A stretch of DNA of 64,000 bases from Moniliella sp. 'wahieum' (taxonomy: Eukaryota > Basidiomycota > Moniliellomycetes > Moniliellales > Moniliellaceae). The stretch lies in contig RSEE01000105.1 of assembly GCA_003971905.1 (NCBI GenBank), forward strand, positions 150,498 to 214,497, given 5' to 3'. Below the pieces are notes generated by a model. It worked only from the letters and a program-made list of their open reading frames with translations, was not told the DNA's origin and did no database searches. This document shows, piece by piece, positions 11,801 through 24,121 of the stretch; position 1 is the stretch's first letter, and the number at the start of each line of letters is the position of its first letter. The translations under genes were made by a program, and so were the position numbers.

Positions 11801-12131
11801 TTGAGGAGATATTCTCAGCTCTGGCAGTACTTGTCCTCCACTTCTTCTACCCGTCCCTACGCCCCAGAGGTTTCAGTCACGTTACTACGGCCCAAGCCGG
11901 TGCATATACGCTGCCTTGCACACGTGTGCCATCAGTGTAGCCACCTAGGCTTGACGACTTTAGGGCTTGGCTCCCAGAGGCCTCTCTCTCCTCGTCCTTA
12001 GCTCCTCTCAGATCCACCATCTAGCCCAAGCCCGAAACTACCGTGAGTCGACCTATAGTCTCCGAAGGTATTGTACCCTATAACCCTGGGCGAGCCCCTT
12101 CTTGGGGCCCGTCTCCGTGACATGTGACATT
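11801..12131 (+). repeat. Dispersed 3' module, copy C (orphan)
   Basis: This is the third, most diverged copy of the module at 4,733-5,010 and 8,966-9,213. It shares CCCAAGCCGGTGCA and CCGAAACTACCGTGAGTCGACC and ends at GTGACATGTGACAT. No F-box gene precedes it. The module is thus either a mobile repeat or the remnant of a third F-box unit. Confidence 0.7.
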
Positions 12132-15100
12132 GAAGCAGGGGAAAGAACGGAAGGGATGGCTTCAGTGCAGATCAAGAATGGTAAAGGATGGAACGGTACA
12201 ATGAGGAGCGTATAGATAGTAAGCAAGGCAGCACCATTGGTAGTTACTACTATACATTCCTGGCCGACGGCTTGTCGCCGTGACCACACGATAAAAAGGG
12301 AAGGTTCAAGTGACGTAACTAGTGATTACTGTACTGTTACTACGCGCAAGCGGGGCGAAAAAGGCGCGAAGGCTCATACTGGCGTCGTAGGAACTGAGAG
12401 AGTCTACGCGCCGGACTGCACTTGCCAAATTAAGTACGAACGACACCGCTTGGGCGAACCGGGTGGCGTCGTAAACACGCGTATAACGCACAACTCGTAA
12501 CGCACAACTCTTACGCACAACTCGGAACGCAGAACTCGTCACGCGGATGATAATCGATAATCGATAAATCGATAATCCAAGGCAGACAATCCCAAACGCA
12601 TTCACTTCTTGGCAGATCCATTTCGCACTCGGTTGTAACGTACCATACTCTGACTAGTACTCAGTCTGAGTAACTCAGTACCGAGGAGTGCTCACCTGCT
12701 CACCGGTCACTCAGTCTGAGATCTGAGGTCTGAGGACGACTGAGCGCACGCCTCTCCGCCTCAGCGCTCAGTCCGAAATTGAAACTGAATATCCAGATGG
12801 TAAGACCAAGGTCGGAGAGACGCCACACCCCCGACACGCGTCGGGTAATCTGGCAGCCCTCACGATCTCAGATCTGGAGATATCCAGCGTCCAGATGGCT
12901 GAGGGGCAGGTCCACACGTACGTACATTCCCAGTATTCAGATTGAGATTGAGATTGAGCTATTGAGTCTACATACTCAGCACTCCATACTGCGTAGTGCC
13001 TCTCCACTGAATCAGTAACCGGTAACCGGTAACCGCCTATAGTGGGGCCAAGGTCAGATCTCAGCCTGAGGCTCAAGCCTCAGGCCCTCAGGCCTCAGGC
13101 CGGGCAAGCGGGTCAAGCTTCAAGCCAAGGGACCAGCGGCTCAGCCAGAGCGCTCACACGGAGCACCGCGCGCCCTCAGTCTGAGTACTCAGCGCGTCAG
13201 CCGCTCCGGCTGAGCCCTAGTAAACCCTTGAGCCCCCCACGGGCGAGGTACGGGCATCCATGCATCATGCATCATGCATCATGCATCGAAGAATTCGATC
13301 CCCAAGCTCCCTGGCCAGCAGCTTGAAGCGTTACACGTTACACGTTGTTAAGCCTTTTGGAAGCGCAGCCACAGGATGTCGGATCGTCGAATCGCACAGC
13401 ACAACAGTACTGTGGTACTACCGAGCACTGGATCTTGAATCCTGAGGATTCAGTCCGAGGCCTGAGCGCCTGAGCGCCTGAGCCTGAATATTGATTGCAA
13501 TGAATCCTGCGGAATGCTATGCGCGCCCCCACCATCCACACATCCACAACAATTTATCCGCCACGCTCTTGGGGGCGCAGGCGTCCTGCCCGTCTCTAGC
13601 TGGTTCAGCCAAGCCGTCGGAGTGGGTGGTGAGCCGTGGCGCGTGACCGGTAACACCGGGCCGGAACCGCGCAGTAACGCGTAACGGGTGAAGTGAACCT
13701 TGAGTCTCGCGTATTGACCTCATGGCCTCATCGATCATCGGACGAACGAAGAGCTATGCAAGTGGATGCAAGACGCGCACAGCTACGGTCGTTTGAGGTG
13801 GAGCCCATGCAATACATAGACCCACCGGAGCAACTACAGGACAATACCTCGGTGCTCGTACTTGTACTCAGGTGAGTGAGTACTCAGCGCCATAAAAATG
13901 GGGTGTGTTTGGCGTGTGTGTGCGCTGATTGGGTGGGTGTGTAATGAAATGGATCAAACGAGCGTGGGGGTGGGATGCCAGGTGCCTAGCGCCAACAAAC
14001 ACAGCTAGGTGCAAGCCAACAGGGGCTTGGATGGGCAGGTGCGGCGGAGGGCGGAGAGTGGGCGAATGTGTGGTGGCGGAAACCCCGCTGGTGGAGGAGT
14101 GGGCGCTGGAAGGCGAGGCGCGTGGCGAGTGCTACGTATCGAGGCCGGATAAAAAAAAGCAGAGCGAGGGGGCAGTGGCGGGGTGGGTGGGCGAGGGACG
14201 GCGCCTTGTTTCTGGCTATGCTGTGCGTATGCGATGCTGGGGGGTAGGGTTAGGTGTGTGAAACGATGCGCGTGATGCAATGCACTGCGATGCATAGGCC
14301 GCCCCCAAGCCAGAGCAGCCATCATGCATCATGCATCAGTGCTCGGTGCTGCATTCTGCGCGCCCCCCACACGGCAGTGTGTGGCGCAGGGGGTGTGTGC
14401 CTTGCGACGGCGACAACAAAAGTCCCATGCAGGCGGAATGCATACGGCTGCTGCTGTCCGCTCGGGTGGGATGGATGCCTCTGCACGAGGGGACCCTAAC
14501 CCCCTCCCACGCTGTCCCACGTCGCTTCCGTCCTGCGCAGGGCCTGCGCCTGCCATGCACCATGCCAGATCCGCGCGGGGCCGAGGCTGGCGCGTTGTCG
14601 GCCTACGTACCCCCTCCGCATCGGACAGCTGGAGTGGGCATGTGCTGCGCTGCCTTTGCCACAGCACGCCCTAGTCTGTCTCGATCGCTGGGCTGCGCTC
14701 GGCTGCGCTCGGAGGCACTGGGATCGATGATCGATCGGGCTGCGTCGGGTGTCGCAGAGGATGGGTGATCTGAGACACACGCCATACTATGGCGGGTACG
14801 CGCTGCGCTAACCATCTGTGTATGTATAGGTGTATTGCATAGCATCCTCCATCTTGCACCCGTCCCGAGGCGGCGGGCGCCATCTCGGGCACGGGCGATG
14901 TGTGCGGCCTGCACCCCGGCGACCCCAGATAAAACCCTGGCACACGCGTCTGCGGGCGTGGGGCGGACCCTCCCATCACCCTCCCTCTGCTCCTCCACCC
15001 TGGTCTTCTCGCTTCCGCCCGCTGGGTCCCGTGCCCTGCCCTCCGCTCCGCCCCCTCGACCCTTCCTTCCCTCCGCTCTGCTCCACCTCCATCGCAGCTC

Positions 15101-16009
15101 ATCCCCTCCCTCCCCTCGTCGTACGTGTTACCCCTTCCGTCCCCCATCCACACCGACAGCCCACAGCCCACGCGGGGGGCAGTCGTGCCTCTGGCCAGCA
15201 CACCTCCTCCAACCGCTAGTCACTACCTTGCCACTACTACCTTCACCAGTCCAGTGCGCCGCCGCACCGTCGTTCTGTGCTCTTGCCGTCGCAATCGACC
15301 CACTGGCTCTCCTCCGCCTGATCCGTCGTCCCGCCGCCCACAACACAACTCCGTCGGCGCCCCACCGATCGCCGACGGTCCGATCCCACACCCCACTTCA
15401 CATCCGTACTCAGTAGTACTCAATACTCAGTACTCCGTGCCGCCACCCGAATCACAGCTGGGCAGCCGGACGCTGGCCATGTCCTTAGCGTTGGCCCACG
15501 TGCCCCCCCGCCTCGCCCCCCGCTTTTCCTTGTCACATGTCACATCCATTTCGGGTGCTATCCCAGCTCCGTCTCCTTGTATCCGTTACTGACTTGCGCT
15601 CCTTCGTTTTTTGCCCTCTCTGTGCGCTGCGTCACATTAATTGCACTGCTCATTTCCGGGGCTACCGTCATGTCCGCGACTGTCCTGCTGCGATGTTGAC
15701 CGTCACGTTTACCGCCGACCATGCATCATCATCACCATCAACATCAACATCATGATCCTCATCGTCATCATCATCATTGTGGTCCCGCCCTCTTCAGGCG
15801 CCAGGTGCTGGTAGTTCAGCTCAGCTCGCCCCCCCAGGTTCAGGTGGATTGAACGGCGCTTTCCTGCTGTGTTGACCTGATCTGTTTAAGTCCAAGTGGG
15901 AATTCGGAAAGGACCCTTCTTCACCCATCATATTTCGCCTCGCCCCCGACAACCCCCCTCCCCCTCCTCCCTCTAGCGTTACCTGTTCTACCTCCCACGG
16001 CGGCCATCC
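12132..16009. other. Gene-poor region upstream of the zinc-finger gene
   Basis: No supported gene. 12,132-13,890 continues the heptamer pattern: 14-bp units based on TAACGCACAACTC at 12,484-12,539, TAATCGA at 12,551-12,572, TAACCGG at 13,016-13,036, TGCATCA at 13,261-13,288 and CGTTACA at 13,329-13,349. From about 13,900 to 14,250 the plus strand is strongly G-rich and contains a telobox (14,245-14,254). 14,950-15,220 is pyrimidine-rich and probably belongs to the promoter or 5' UTR of the gene at 16,010. Confidence 0.6.
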
Positions 16010-18933
16010 ATGCCTCGTCTCGATCCTACTGCCGCCGATATTGTGATCGATGAACGGCTTCCTCCTTTGCCAGCGCTTCCGCGAGCGGGATCGACCACTG
16101 TGCCCAGCACGCTTGAACGTGCTGCTCCTACCGCCTCGCGTCGCTCTGGTCCCGAATGGCGCCGGCAGCCCGGCCCATCGTTTGTCAATGGTCCGGGAAA
16201 TCTGACTTCGGGTCACATTCCCCAGTTCAATAAGGCCGGCGCGCCACCTGCGTCTTCGTACCCCCCAACATCACGTAGTGCTGGGGCAGGGTCCGCAGGT
16301 CTGCATCCCTACCTCCCTCCTTTATGCCTATGGACCAAGCCAAGCCAGCTCGGATGCCCTTGCGACAATCTACAATGGGGGCACCGCTGCATCCAAGCAT
16401 GTCTCCTGATACGCCCAAGTTTGGTGCGTTTGCCTCGCATCGGACTGGCGGGGCGTATGCGCCGTCGTCTTCCCCCGACGATCCAAGTCGGCGCGGCGAG
16501 AATGGAATGAGCTTTGCTCCTCTGCGCTCGCACTCTGGTTCGGCAGCCGCTTCGGGTTCGGAATTCTCTTCCCTTCATTCGGCCCCTTTTCCCATCCCGG
16601 CCTTGCCCCCGCCCCCGCCTCAAATCCAGACGGGGAGCGTGGGAATGCTGAGCTTGCACGACGAACGTATTTTGGCACCGTTCCTAAAACCGCGGGCCAA
16701 GCGGCGCCGTGACCACGAAGCAGGGCATACTTCTACTTCTACCAAATCCCGCCCGTCCGTCGACCACACTGATTCCCTCGGTGGCTCGCCCGAGGGCGAC
16801 GGGGATGTGAAACCACACCTCGAAAGTGAGGATACTACGAAACCTGCTCTTTCCTCGGAATCGCCAGATGTGCCCACGGCGGAGAACACACTACCCGACT
16901 CGTCGGCTACCAAGCGCAAACGTCCCCCCCCCGCGGTCCAGCGAACGTCCTGGCCCCGTCATGATCGATGGCAAAAAACGATACCCCTGTGGCTCGTGTA
17001 CACTTACGTTTAGCACCAGTGGTCATGCCGCCCGGCACAGTCGGATTCATCGTGGTACGTTACATGTCCCTGTGCGCGCTTGGTTGGTTTTTTTTTTCAC
17101 GTTGGGCCTCTGTCCTCGTGGCGGATCGATCCAATTTACCGCTCTAGCCATCGGGATGCGATTGGCTGGCTGCTGACCATTGTGCTTTGCGTCGTACTTT
17201 GCGTCGTGCTTTTCGTTCTCTGGACCTGCTAGGTTCGCGGCCGTACGTGTGCACTTTTCCCGGCTGCGGCAACCGTTTTTCGCGCCAAGACAATAGCTTG
17301 CAGCACTACAAGACGCATGTGAGCGCGTCGCGCAATTCACGCGACAATGAGCTAGGGTACTTGCTCAAGTCGGCCGCGGAGATCGCGCAGGAGGACCGGT
17401 ACATTGCGTTGGGCAAGAAAGCCTTGTTGGACGGTACGGCGATTGCGGTGATGCACGACGTGTTTGACAGCAAGGGTCGGCGGACGGGGGAGAAACTAGT
17501 GCGGTCCGTAGGCGCCGACTTGTCCACCGCTTGCCTCGGTCTAAGAATGACCCTACGCCACCGGCGCATGTACTGCAAACGGTGGAACAGCAGGCGGCCA
17601 GTGCGAATCAACAAGGTCCACACTCGGTAGGCGCAACCGCTCTCGAGGCACAGGCACGCCAAGATTCTCCTCTGCTTCTGCTTCTGCTTCTTTCCGCCCC
17701 GGTGCGATGGCCGACCCCATGGCTCCCATGTCCGACTCGACCCGGCTCGGCGCGGCTTTGGGACCGACGATGGCCGCGGGCGGATTGTAGGTGCACCAGT
17801 GACTTCGTCCATTGGTGATCCGAGCGGCGGAGGAGGGGGCGGTGGTCTGCCCCCACGCACCGTGCCTACTCCATGTCGACGGCAGGTCCAGGCCCAGGGC
17901 CGGGCACGACCGCCAGCGCGGGCTATGGCGCCATGCCTTCCAATCCCGTTTCCGTGTTTGCCGACCCTTCGCTCGGCCCCGTTTCCACGGCGACGAGTGG
18001 GACAGCGTCGGGTGCTGATGGTGTGCCGGCCCAGTTTGGCCCTTCGACCCCGACCGTGTTCCCTCGTGCGAGCACGAGCACGAGCACGTCGAGTAGCAGT
18101 GTGACGGGCCGTGTGATGCCGGTCGGCATGGCGGCTGTCTCGCCTACCAATATGGGTGGCTACGGCCCGTCTGCCTCTACCTCTACCTCGCACCTCGCAC
18201 GCGCGCTCCTCAGCGTCCTACCCCCCTCGTGGGCACACAGATATGGGCACCACAGTCTCCAGCCACTCGCCTACGACCGCATCGGAGATGACTGTCATGT
18301 CCCGCCCGGGCCCAGGGGGCACCAGCACCAGCACCAGTACCGGCACTACCTTTGGCCCGAGCATGTCGTCTGCCCCGCCCACCACATCTACATCCACATC
18401 CACCACCCTGCTCCCGCCTTCGCCGATGATCAACCCGGGTGCATCTATGTACGTGTCGGGCCCGTCGGGCGCAGTAGGTGCGCAAGGGCTCGAGTATGGT
18501 TCGTGGGACGCGCGCACACGCACCCAGTTCAGCACAGGTATTATCCTTCGTACGCACAAGCACAAGCCAAGCACAAGCACAGGCACAAGCACAGGCACAG
18601 GCACAGACACAGACACAGACACAAGCGCCAGGACAAGCGCCGGGGCAAGCTACGTGGCGCGCGCCCGGACCAGGACCGAACCAGGCTATGGCCTACCACG
18701 CTTCGGGCTACGCTCCGTCCGGCGGGTCTTACTACCAAGCGTCGCCTTCGTACGCCATGACGTCGGCGCCAGGTGCGGGTGCACCGGCGCAGCCTGCTCC
18801 AGCCTGGCGCCTGCGCAACGAAGCGCGTACAATTAATGAGCCGTTGAGTATCTTATCGGTCACGGTACATGGTACATGTACAGGGTACTACTACTACTAT
18901 ACTTTGCCTGCAGTGCGCCTTGGGGTACCTTAG
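16010..18933 (+). CDS. C2H2 zinc-finger transcription factor, Nrg1-type (two fingers)
   Basis: The protein has a Pro/Ser-rich N-terminus, a basic patch (KPRAKRRRDHE) and two adjacent C2H2 fingers. Finger 1 is YPCGSCTLTFSTSGHAARH, finishing SRIH (C-X2-C-X12-H-X3-H). A 178-nt intron (17,055-17,232) interrupts the linker. Finger 2 is VCTFPGCGNRFSRQDNSLQH, finishing YKTH (C-X4-C-X12-H-X3-H). The TSGH/ARH and RFSRQDN pattern is that of Nrg1/Rgm1-type repressors, which in fungi act in carbon repression and morphogenesis; that function is inferred by family. The C-terminal third is low complexity, with Ser/Thr runs and a (Gln-Ala)n tract at 18,556-18,634. The frame slips at a T-run (16,321-16,323), at C9 (16,924-16,932) and several times in the C-terminal region, so exact length and stop are uncertain. 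The start at 16,010 gives the first coherent frame. Confidence 0.8.
18556..18634 (+). repeat. Coding hexamer repeat (Gln-Ala)n
   Basis: Tandem CACAAG/CACAGG/CACAGA units encode alternating Gln-Ala, then Gln-Thr, in the C-terminal part of the zinc-finger protein. Such tracts vary readily in length. Confidence 0.7.
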
Positions 18934-19370
18934 TTCGCCGTTTGGGCCCTGTAGGTTGTGCCCTGTAGCGTTGTGCCCTGGTGGCGCTTGGTTCTTGGCT
19001 TCTTGGCTCTTGGCTGCTGTTTGCCTAGACTCCGACTCTCTCGAGAGGTGCAGTGCAGTGCAGTGGGTGGCACGTTTCATCTCTTTTTCACGACGGATAC
19101 GTTTCCTCTGTTCTTCAAGTACGAGCGATCCTTGGCTCTTTCCTGTACCACCCCCGTCGCCGCTTCCTCTTAGTAGGCGCCACAGTTCTTTTTCTCCTTC
19201 GTTCCTCGTTCCTCGTTCCTTGGCCCTCGGCCGTCATTGTTCGTTGTTCATTCTTCGCCACCGACTATATCCATGAGGCGAGGCCCGCAAGGCCCAGGCT
19301 ACCTTCCGTTGCTTCCCGTTGCTCATGATGCCCTGCTTCGATGTGCGTTTTCTCTCTCCCTCTCTCTTTC

Positions 19371-19417
19371 CCTCTTTCTTTCTTTCTTTCTTTCTTCTTT
19401 CTTTCTTTCTTTCTTTC
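19371..19417 (+). repeat. (CTTT)n microsatellite
   Basis: Tandem CTTT units with one interruption (CTTCTTT), in a pyrimidine-rich intergenic stretch. Confidence 0.9.
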
Positions 19418-20308
19418 CCCCCTCGCCATCGCCCCTAATCGCCCTAATCGCCCCCAACCGCCCACCACCTATCCGTGTTCTTGTTGGTTCCGACACACAC
19501 TTGACGATGCCTTGCTGCCAATGCCCCCCCCCCCCCATCCGACCGCTTTCCCCGCCCCATTCCTCTCTCCTGCGCTGATGGGGTAGCTCCTCGGACGCCT
19601 CGATGAATCCCATTTGCGTTTTAGGTCTTTGGGGTCCCTATTGTCCCTTTGGCTTTTTTGTGGTTTTTGGTCCATTTGGTCCATTTGGTCCATTTGGACC
19701 TTTCACCCGCGCTCTTACCTTCCCTGCCCTTCCCTGCCCTTGCCACACTGGTGCCATTCCATCCGCTCTCTGCCCCCGCTTGATACATGTTACGCACGTT
19801 CCGCCGCGGTCGCAGTACCCAGCCAGCCGGTCGCTCTGGCTTCGATGGTCCCCAATGCCGGTCCCCGTTGCCGGTCCCCAATTCCGGTCCTCATTGCCGG
19901 TCACCGCCAATGTCGGTCATCCCTTGCTTTTTTTGGATGCCCTCTCTACTATCTGCTCCCTCGCCCTCACGGCGAAGGTCCCGCGGTCCCGTTCTCTCTA
20001 TTCTTTGTGTTCCCTTTGCCTTTATCTTTTCTTTTCTTTTCTTTTCTTTTTTCCTTTTCTCCTTTTCCTTCCGCTTTTCTTTTCTTTTTCTTGTGCCTAT
20101 GTCTTTGTCATTGCCTTTGCCTCTTCCTTTCCCTCTCCGCCTCTGTTGCCAGGATCGATCTCTTGGGCGGATGGGCAATGCGGATTGCTCGCCTATGCTA
20201 GTTGGGAGTTGGGAGGGTGCGGTAGGATGTGGATAGTGCGCTGAGCCCGGGCCGAGGGCTGGGACAGCAGGGGAAACGTATCGCACGTCCGGTCGCGCTC
20301 AGGCTCAA

Positions 20309-20361
20309 TCCGGAGAAGGAGGAGAAGAAGGAGAAGGAGAAGGAGAAGGAGAAGGAGAAGA
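20309..20361 (+). repeat. (GAAGGA)n purine repeat
   Basis: Tandem GAAGGA/GAGAAG hexamers form a pure purine tract of about 50 bp. Confidence 0.85.
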
Positions 20362-21473
20362 GGTTGAGGAGGATCCATAGTAGGCACATAGGGAATGTGT
20401 GGATTAGCAGTCGTCAGCAATATGTCATCCTGTGGTCTCATGAACATTCCCAACCAAAAGTATGCCAGCGTCCCCTCCCCCCCGTGCCGCATTGGATTGT
20501 GCAACGCGCATCAACACCTGTAACCAGTTGCATACCAGCCTGGAACCGCGCCCCGTGGGCGTGACGCAGAAGCGGAGGGAAGTGGGGAGTACATTAATCC
20601 TTGCCCAGGCTGGCGTCCTACCTCGCATTGAGGATGCCCCCACGATGAAGGTCGTGATGCATACTATTAGTAGTCATGATGATCGATGACTGAACCGAGG
20701 CCATCCCAGGACACACCCGAGACCAGTAGACCGGACTGGCCTCATCGACCCACAAGGGGGACGCTCTTCCTCTACCGAGAGCAGGATCACCGTCTCCCAC
20801 CAGCGTGGTACTGGTCCGAGTCGCCGGGGCAAACTAAGGCGCCCAACCCGGTTGCTACCGCGGTCCATCCTGCTACGTCACGGACGGCAGCGAGTGGGGG
20901 GCGGCAACCGGTCTACGCAGGGGCGGCTGCAACCTGAGCTAGGGAACAGCAGGAGGGGGGGGGGGGTCGAACTTTCATCTTGTATCGCAACACAATCCTA
21001 GTGCCGTCCCAGTGCACCGAGACGCTATCAGTGGTATGTCCTGGCCGTGGCCTGCTCTCTGGGTGGCACTACAATCTGGGAGTCCATGTTGGTCCGCATT
21101 CCCCACTGCGGGCGGATGTACGATGTACAGCGGGGCGTAGTGCTGAGACGGGATGCACCGTAGGGTGGGGGCAGGCGACGCGCCCAGTGACTGACCAAGT
21201 CGAGCTCAGTGCCCCTCGTACTTCTCACAAGCCCCAAAGGCACGACAAAGCCAGGGTAGGTACGTCCCCGTTCCCGTGGGCAGCACCTCACGAATACAAC
21301 TGGGGGGTGCGGAGAAGATGCATTCCTGTCTTTCCTGCTCCGGAGGCAAGTCAATCGATTGTCGTTTCCGTATACGGGGCGAGGAAGGGCAACGGGGATG
21401 GGATGCGGAGAAAAGACGTGCATCAGGCCCCAGGGTGGCCTGTGCTTGCCAAGAAAAGGCATCGTATCATTCA

Positions 21474-22579
<1,106 letters not shown>

Positions 22580-22610
22580 CTAGTTCTAATACACTTTAAG
22601 TCCCCACTTA

Positions 22611-24121
22611 TCAGACGCCGGAGGGAGTGGCAAGTCCATAGCCGAGCGCAAGGCTTGACACCAAGCCTTCGAGCAAATGGATCTGCTGGTCAGCCTGGTG
22701 TAAGTACTCTTGGCGAGAGTAAATGTCCAGAGCAAGGTCTCGTTGCATTCCCAGCGGGGCCATCCGCACCGACTCGAGCTCTAAAGTAGTGGGCCCCTGT
22801 TCCTGTTCTTCCTGTGGTGATCCCTGTTCTCGTTCTGGCTCCTGCATGACTTCAACGCCCCCAAGGGGCCCATGACGCTTCCCAGTCGACGGGTTGTGTA
22901 TTGGCTCCTTCTCATTCCCTGCAGTCATGTTGAACGAGGCGTCCGTCAGAGGGGGCGATGAGAATGACTGATGCGTAGGAGCAGTCCCAGCCGTACCGCA
23001 GTCCTCCTGACGCGATGTGGGAGTGTCTGTCGTCTTGAGAAAAGAAGGATGGGGATGAGATTGAAGTTGAAGCAACAAGCTGACCTCAGATTCATCTGCG
23101 TCCGTGTCGTAGGACTGCGGAACGGGGAGGCGGAGGCCCTCAAATCTAGAAGGGGAGCTACGTTCGTGGACGCGAAACAAGGAGGAGGAAGCTGAATTTG
23201 AATGAGCCCTATCGGACCCAATGGGGGGTAAGTTCTTGTGGAGAGTAAAGGACCGAGCTTGGAGGGAACGATGGAGCGGCTCAGCAGGAGTGGCGGAACC
23301 CAAGGACAAGCGAGGATGTTGGTGACCCTCGGCCTTGCCCAAGCGCGCAGCAGCCGCTTGCTCCACGATCGATTGCCAATCATCAGCGCCATACGCTTCC
23401 GCCAATGCGTACCCCCCGTCGTCCAAAGCCGTTTGCAACAACCCAATTTCGATCATTAGGCGCTCGTTGTCTTTTTGCGTGGCAGTCAAGATGCGCTCTT
23501 GGTTGCAAAACTCGTCCTCGGCCACATCCAGTGCTTCTTGGTTGCGACGTTGCTCTTCTTGCAACAACAAGAGATGCATACGCTCGGTTTCCTGTTGTTC
23601 GATCTGAAATGCTTGCTCCCTAGCTTGGACCAGCTAGGCAAAGGGGAGAGTGTTAGTCTCACACTGCATGCCCCGAGAATCCTCAAGCGACAACGTTACC
23701 TGTAGGGCTTTCTTGTAGTCGTTGGTATGCGCATGTTTCTGATCTTTGAGGGCTCGGATGAGGCGCCGAACGAGGTCCGAGTCCGTCTTTCTTTCCACCT
23801 CCAACTCTTCCCACCACGACGGCCGGTCGAGGTCGTGCAGTGTGTCGAGTGCAGATGGAAGAGGAGAGGCAAGCAGGCTATTGCTGCGCCCTCGCCCACG
23901 GCGTAGAGCCGTACCCATCACGGCGCCTGCCCCGCCCAGGGCAGGCTTGGGTGGTGAGGGAAGAAGATACGGGGCTTGATGGGACTGGCGAGGCTGCGCT
24001 TGGAACGAGGGACAGCCGTGAAGAGCACGGCGGAGCGCCGATGCATGCGGGACCGGATGGCACGGGCAGGTGTTGCGGGTGCGCGCGAGCGGGACGTGCT
24101 GGCGGGTTGTGCTGGAGTCAT
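22611..24121 (-). CDS. Coiled-coil protein of unknown function
   Basis: I do not recognise a named family. The N-terminus, from an ATG at 24,121, is Ser/Arg/Pro-rich. It is followed after a likely one-base slip by SALDTLHDLDRPSWWEELEV and DLVRRLIRALKDQKHAH. A 66-nt intron (23,699-23,634) joins KKALQ to LVQAREQAFQIEQQETERMH. From there about 90 residues form a Glu/Gln/Leu-rich coiled coil (LLQEEQRRNQEALDVAEDEF and onward). The remaining C-terminal ~220 residues are Ser/Pro/Glu-rich and probably disordered, ending YGLATPSGV at 22,611. It lies 329 bp upstream of BET3 on the same strand. Coding nature is supported by the long coherent frame and clean intron; function is unknown. Confidence 0.7.

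Larger units (their letters stand above)
18934..21473. other. Gene-free stretch with simple repeats
   Basis: I see no supportable gene. The stretch holds a (CTTT)n microsatellite (19,371-19,417), a nonamer repeat of TTTGGTCCA (about 19,670-19,702), an imperfect 15-bp repeat around GCCGGTCCCC (about 19,855-19,910), T/C-rich DNA (20,025-20,080) and (GAAGGA)n purine DNA (20,309-20,361). The long open frames over the pyrimidine tracts look like artefacts of base composition. 20,690-21,470 is unremarkable and may hold the 3' UTR of BET3. Confidence 0.55.

Noticed and set aside
19603-20244. Open frame of over 200 codons in the pyrimidine-rich stretch
   Set aside because: It is dominated by Phe/Ser/Leu/Pro from T/C runs and nonamer repeats; no motif, and overlapping frames are equally open.
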